From: Alphaproteobacteria bacterium
GTDB taxonomy: Bacteria > Pseudomonadota > Alphaproteobacteria > ATCC43930 > CGMCC-115725
Reading direction: 5' to 3'
DNA: 64,000 nt
Assembly: GCA_030041335.1 (NCBI GenBank)
Contig: JASHOB010000019.1
Location: forward strand, 17,351-81,350
This document shows positions 62,891-64,000 of this stretch, piece by piece. The position numbers were made by a program, and so were the translations under genes. The notes beneath the pieces were generated by a model. That model did no database searches. It saw nothing but the letters and a program-made list of their open reading frames with translations, and was not told where the DNA came from. The stretch's first letter is position 1, and each line of letters begins with the position of its first letter.

Positions 62891-64000
62891 CTATTCCGCC
62901 GCCATGAGCGGCATTGCCGGCGCGGCCGCGCGCTGGTCCGCGAGCGCCTGCAGCCAGGCGATGCCCTCCTTCGCCACGAAATGCCCGCCGCGCACGCTGG
63001 CGAGGCACAGCGGGTCGGCGGCGCCTGGGGGCACCTTCCCCTCGGCCGTGCCGCGCGCTGCGCGCAGCAACAGCCGGCGCACTCGTGCGATCATGATGTC
63101 GCTCGCTGCCAGATTCTCGAACGAGCGGTCGACAATGTCGCCCATGCTTTCCTGCACCGCCTGGTCCTGCGGCTGAATGCCTTCGATACCGGAGAAACTC
63201 TGCGTGCGCTGCACCTCCCGGTCGATGAGATGGTCGTTGCCGTTGTTGCCGGCGAGGCGGAAACGCCCGAGCCAATCGGTGGTGTTGGGCAGGAAACGAT
63301 ATTCACGCGTGCGACCGCCGGGGACCTGCGTCGCCGCTTGCAAGCGCTTGTATGCACCTTTCCAGACGAGATCGACGATCATGGTGTGAGTGTCGTCCAT
63401 CGGCACATAGGCCCGATTGAGGATATTGTCCTCGAAGGCATTGATGGGCGGCATGGTCCAGCACGGAAAGGCGAACTGGCCGAAACGCCAATAGATATTG
63501 CCTTCATCGGCAGGCCGATAAGCGGCGTAGACGGCGCCGTATTCGGTCTCCTGCGAGACATATTCAGGGGCACGGTTGGCAAGCGCGAAGCGCTGCAGGC
63601 TCGCCGCCATGTCGCCCATCGTCACCGAGCCGAAATGCAGGAAGCCGATATGCGACGTATCGAGCTCACCTTCGACGCCGGCCAGCCAATTGGATTGCCG
63701 CTGCACGAAATCGATCCGAACCTCGGCCTCGGGCAGGAGATTGGCCTCGAGCGCCGGCAGCGCCGGCACCGGTTGCTTGCTGCCCATATAGACCCAAATC
63801 AGCCCGTTGCGCTCGGCCGCCTTGTAGGCCTTGGCCTTGACCTTGTCCTTGAACACCTGGTGCGGCGGCAAGTTCGGCTGGTCGAGGCAATTGCCGTCAA
63901 CATCGTATTTCCAGCCGTGATAGATGCAGCGAATGCCGTTCTCCTCGTTGCGGCCGTAAAACAGGCTGGCGCAGCGATGCGGGCAGCGATGATCCATAAT
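62891..64000 (-). CDS. Rieske oxygenase, phthalate-dioxygenase type, 5' end outside window
   Basis: The gene runs in from beyond the right edge; the frame is open to the last base, so the N-terminus is missing. The visible 370 residues have the Rieske centre (RCPHRC and CIYHGW) near the left edge of the protein, then the mononuclear iron site EGELDTSHIGFLH and the C-terminal catalytic domain ending GGHFVAKEGIAWLQAL. It resembles the phthalate 4,5-dioxygenase oxygenase component and differs strongly from the copy at 46926. A Cys replaces Gly after CPHR. Substrate unknown. Confidence 0.92.
   Translation of the reverse strand: MMDHRCPHRCASLFYGRNEENGIRCIYHGWKYDVDGNCLDQPNLPPHQVFKDKVKAKAYKAAERNGLIWVYMGSKQPVPALPALEANLLPEAEVRIDFVQRQSNWLAGVEGELDTSHIGFLHFGSVTMGDMAASLQRFALANRAPEYVSQETEYGAVYAAYRPADEGNIYWRFGQFAFPCWTMPPINAFEDNILNRAYVPMDDTHTMIVDLVWKGAYKRLQAATQVPGGRTREYRFLPNTTDWLGRFRLAGNNGNDHLIDREVQRTQSFSGIEGIQPQDQAVQESMGDIVDRSFENLAASDIMIARVRRLLLRAARGTAEGKVPPGAADPLCLASVRGGHFVAKEGIAWLQALADQRAAAPAMPLMAAE

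Overview
The window is GC-rich, densely packed chromosomal DNA from an alphaproteobacterium. The main clues are a complete mraZ-to-ftsZ division and cell-wall (dcw) cluster followed by lpxC, bamD, recN and ligA; an FtsZ with a long linker ending in the alphaproteobacterial tail; a DAP-type MurE; a bacterial class A RNase P RNA just upstream of mraZ; and an addA-trxA pair. I cannot assign a family or genus. I see no insertion sequence, prophage, CRISPR array, tRNA or rRNA.

Left part, 1-11 kb: MeaB GTPase and an AsmA-type protein (minus strand); a DegP-like protein with all three catalytic positions replaced; a porin-like outer membrane protein behind a good sigma-54-type promoter match; an alpha/beta hydrolase; LepA; a small membrane protein; a glyoxalase-fold protein with a histone H1-like lysine-rich tail; a peptidoglycan amidase; and rnpB (10635-11029).

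Middle part, 11-35 kb: mraZ-rsmH-ftsL-ftsI-murE-murF-mraY-murD-ftsW-murG-murC-murB-ddl-ftsQ-ftsA-ftsZ. Eleven of the fifteen junctions are 4-nt stop/start overlaps. The cluster opens with a candidate MraZ operator (three TGGG boxes at 10-bp spacing, 11127-11150) and closes with a strong intrinsic terminator (29195-29237). Then come lpxC, bamD, recN and the NAD-dependent DNA ligase.

Transition, 35-45 kb: TerC-like and DedA-like membrane proteins, a secreted cysteine-containing unknown, a class III CoA-transferase with an enoyl-CoA hydratase, MsrA, a medium-chain dehydrogenase, thioredoxin and AddA. AddA has no usable start codon in front of its conserved N-terminus, and the gene immediately upstream is not addB but a LigJ-like amidohydrolase, so about 44770 looks like a rearrangement breakpoint.

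Right part, 45-64 kb: aromatic-acid catabolism. A minus-strand operon carries ligI, ligA, ligB and ligC of protocatechuate 4,5-cleavage. A LigJ-like hydratase (44772-45788) and HpaI-type aldolase plus HpaH-type hydratase genes could supply lower steps; no LigK-type aldolase is present. Two phthalate-dioxygenase-type Rieske oxygenases, one cut by the window end, a lone Rieske ferredoxin, a second CoA-transferase, a fused CoA-binding/O-acetylhomoserine sulfhydrylase, a cyclase-family hydrolase, a hydroxypyruvate-isomerase-like protein, an FMN reductase, HisI, homospermidine synthase and a D-2-hydroxyacid dehydrogenase fill the rest. No regulator, transporter or oxygenase reductase for this cluster is visible in the window.
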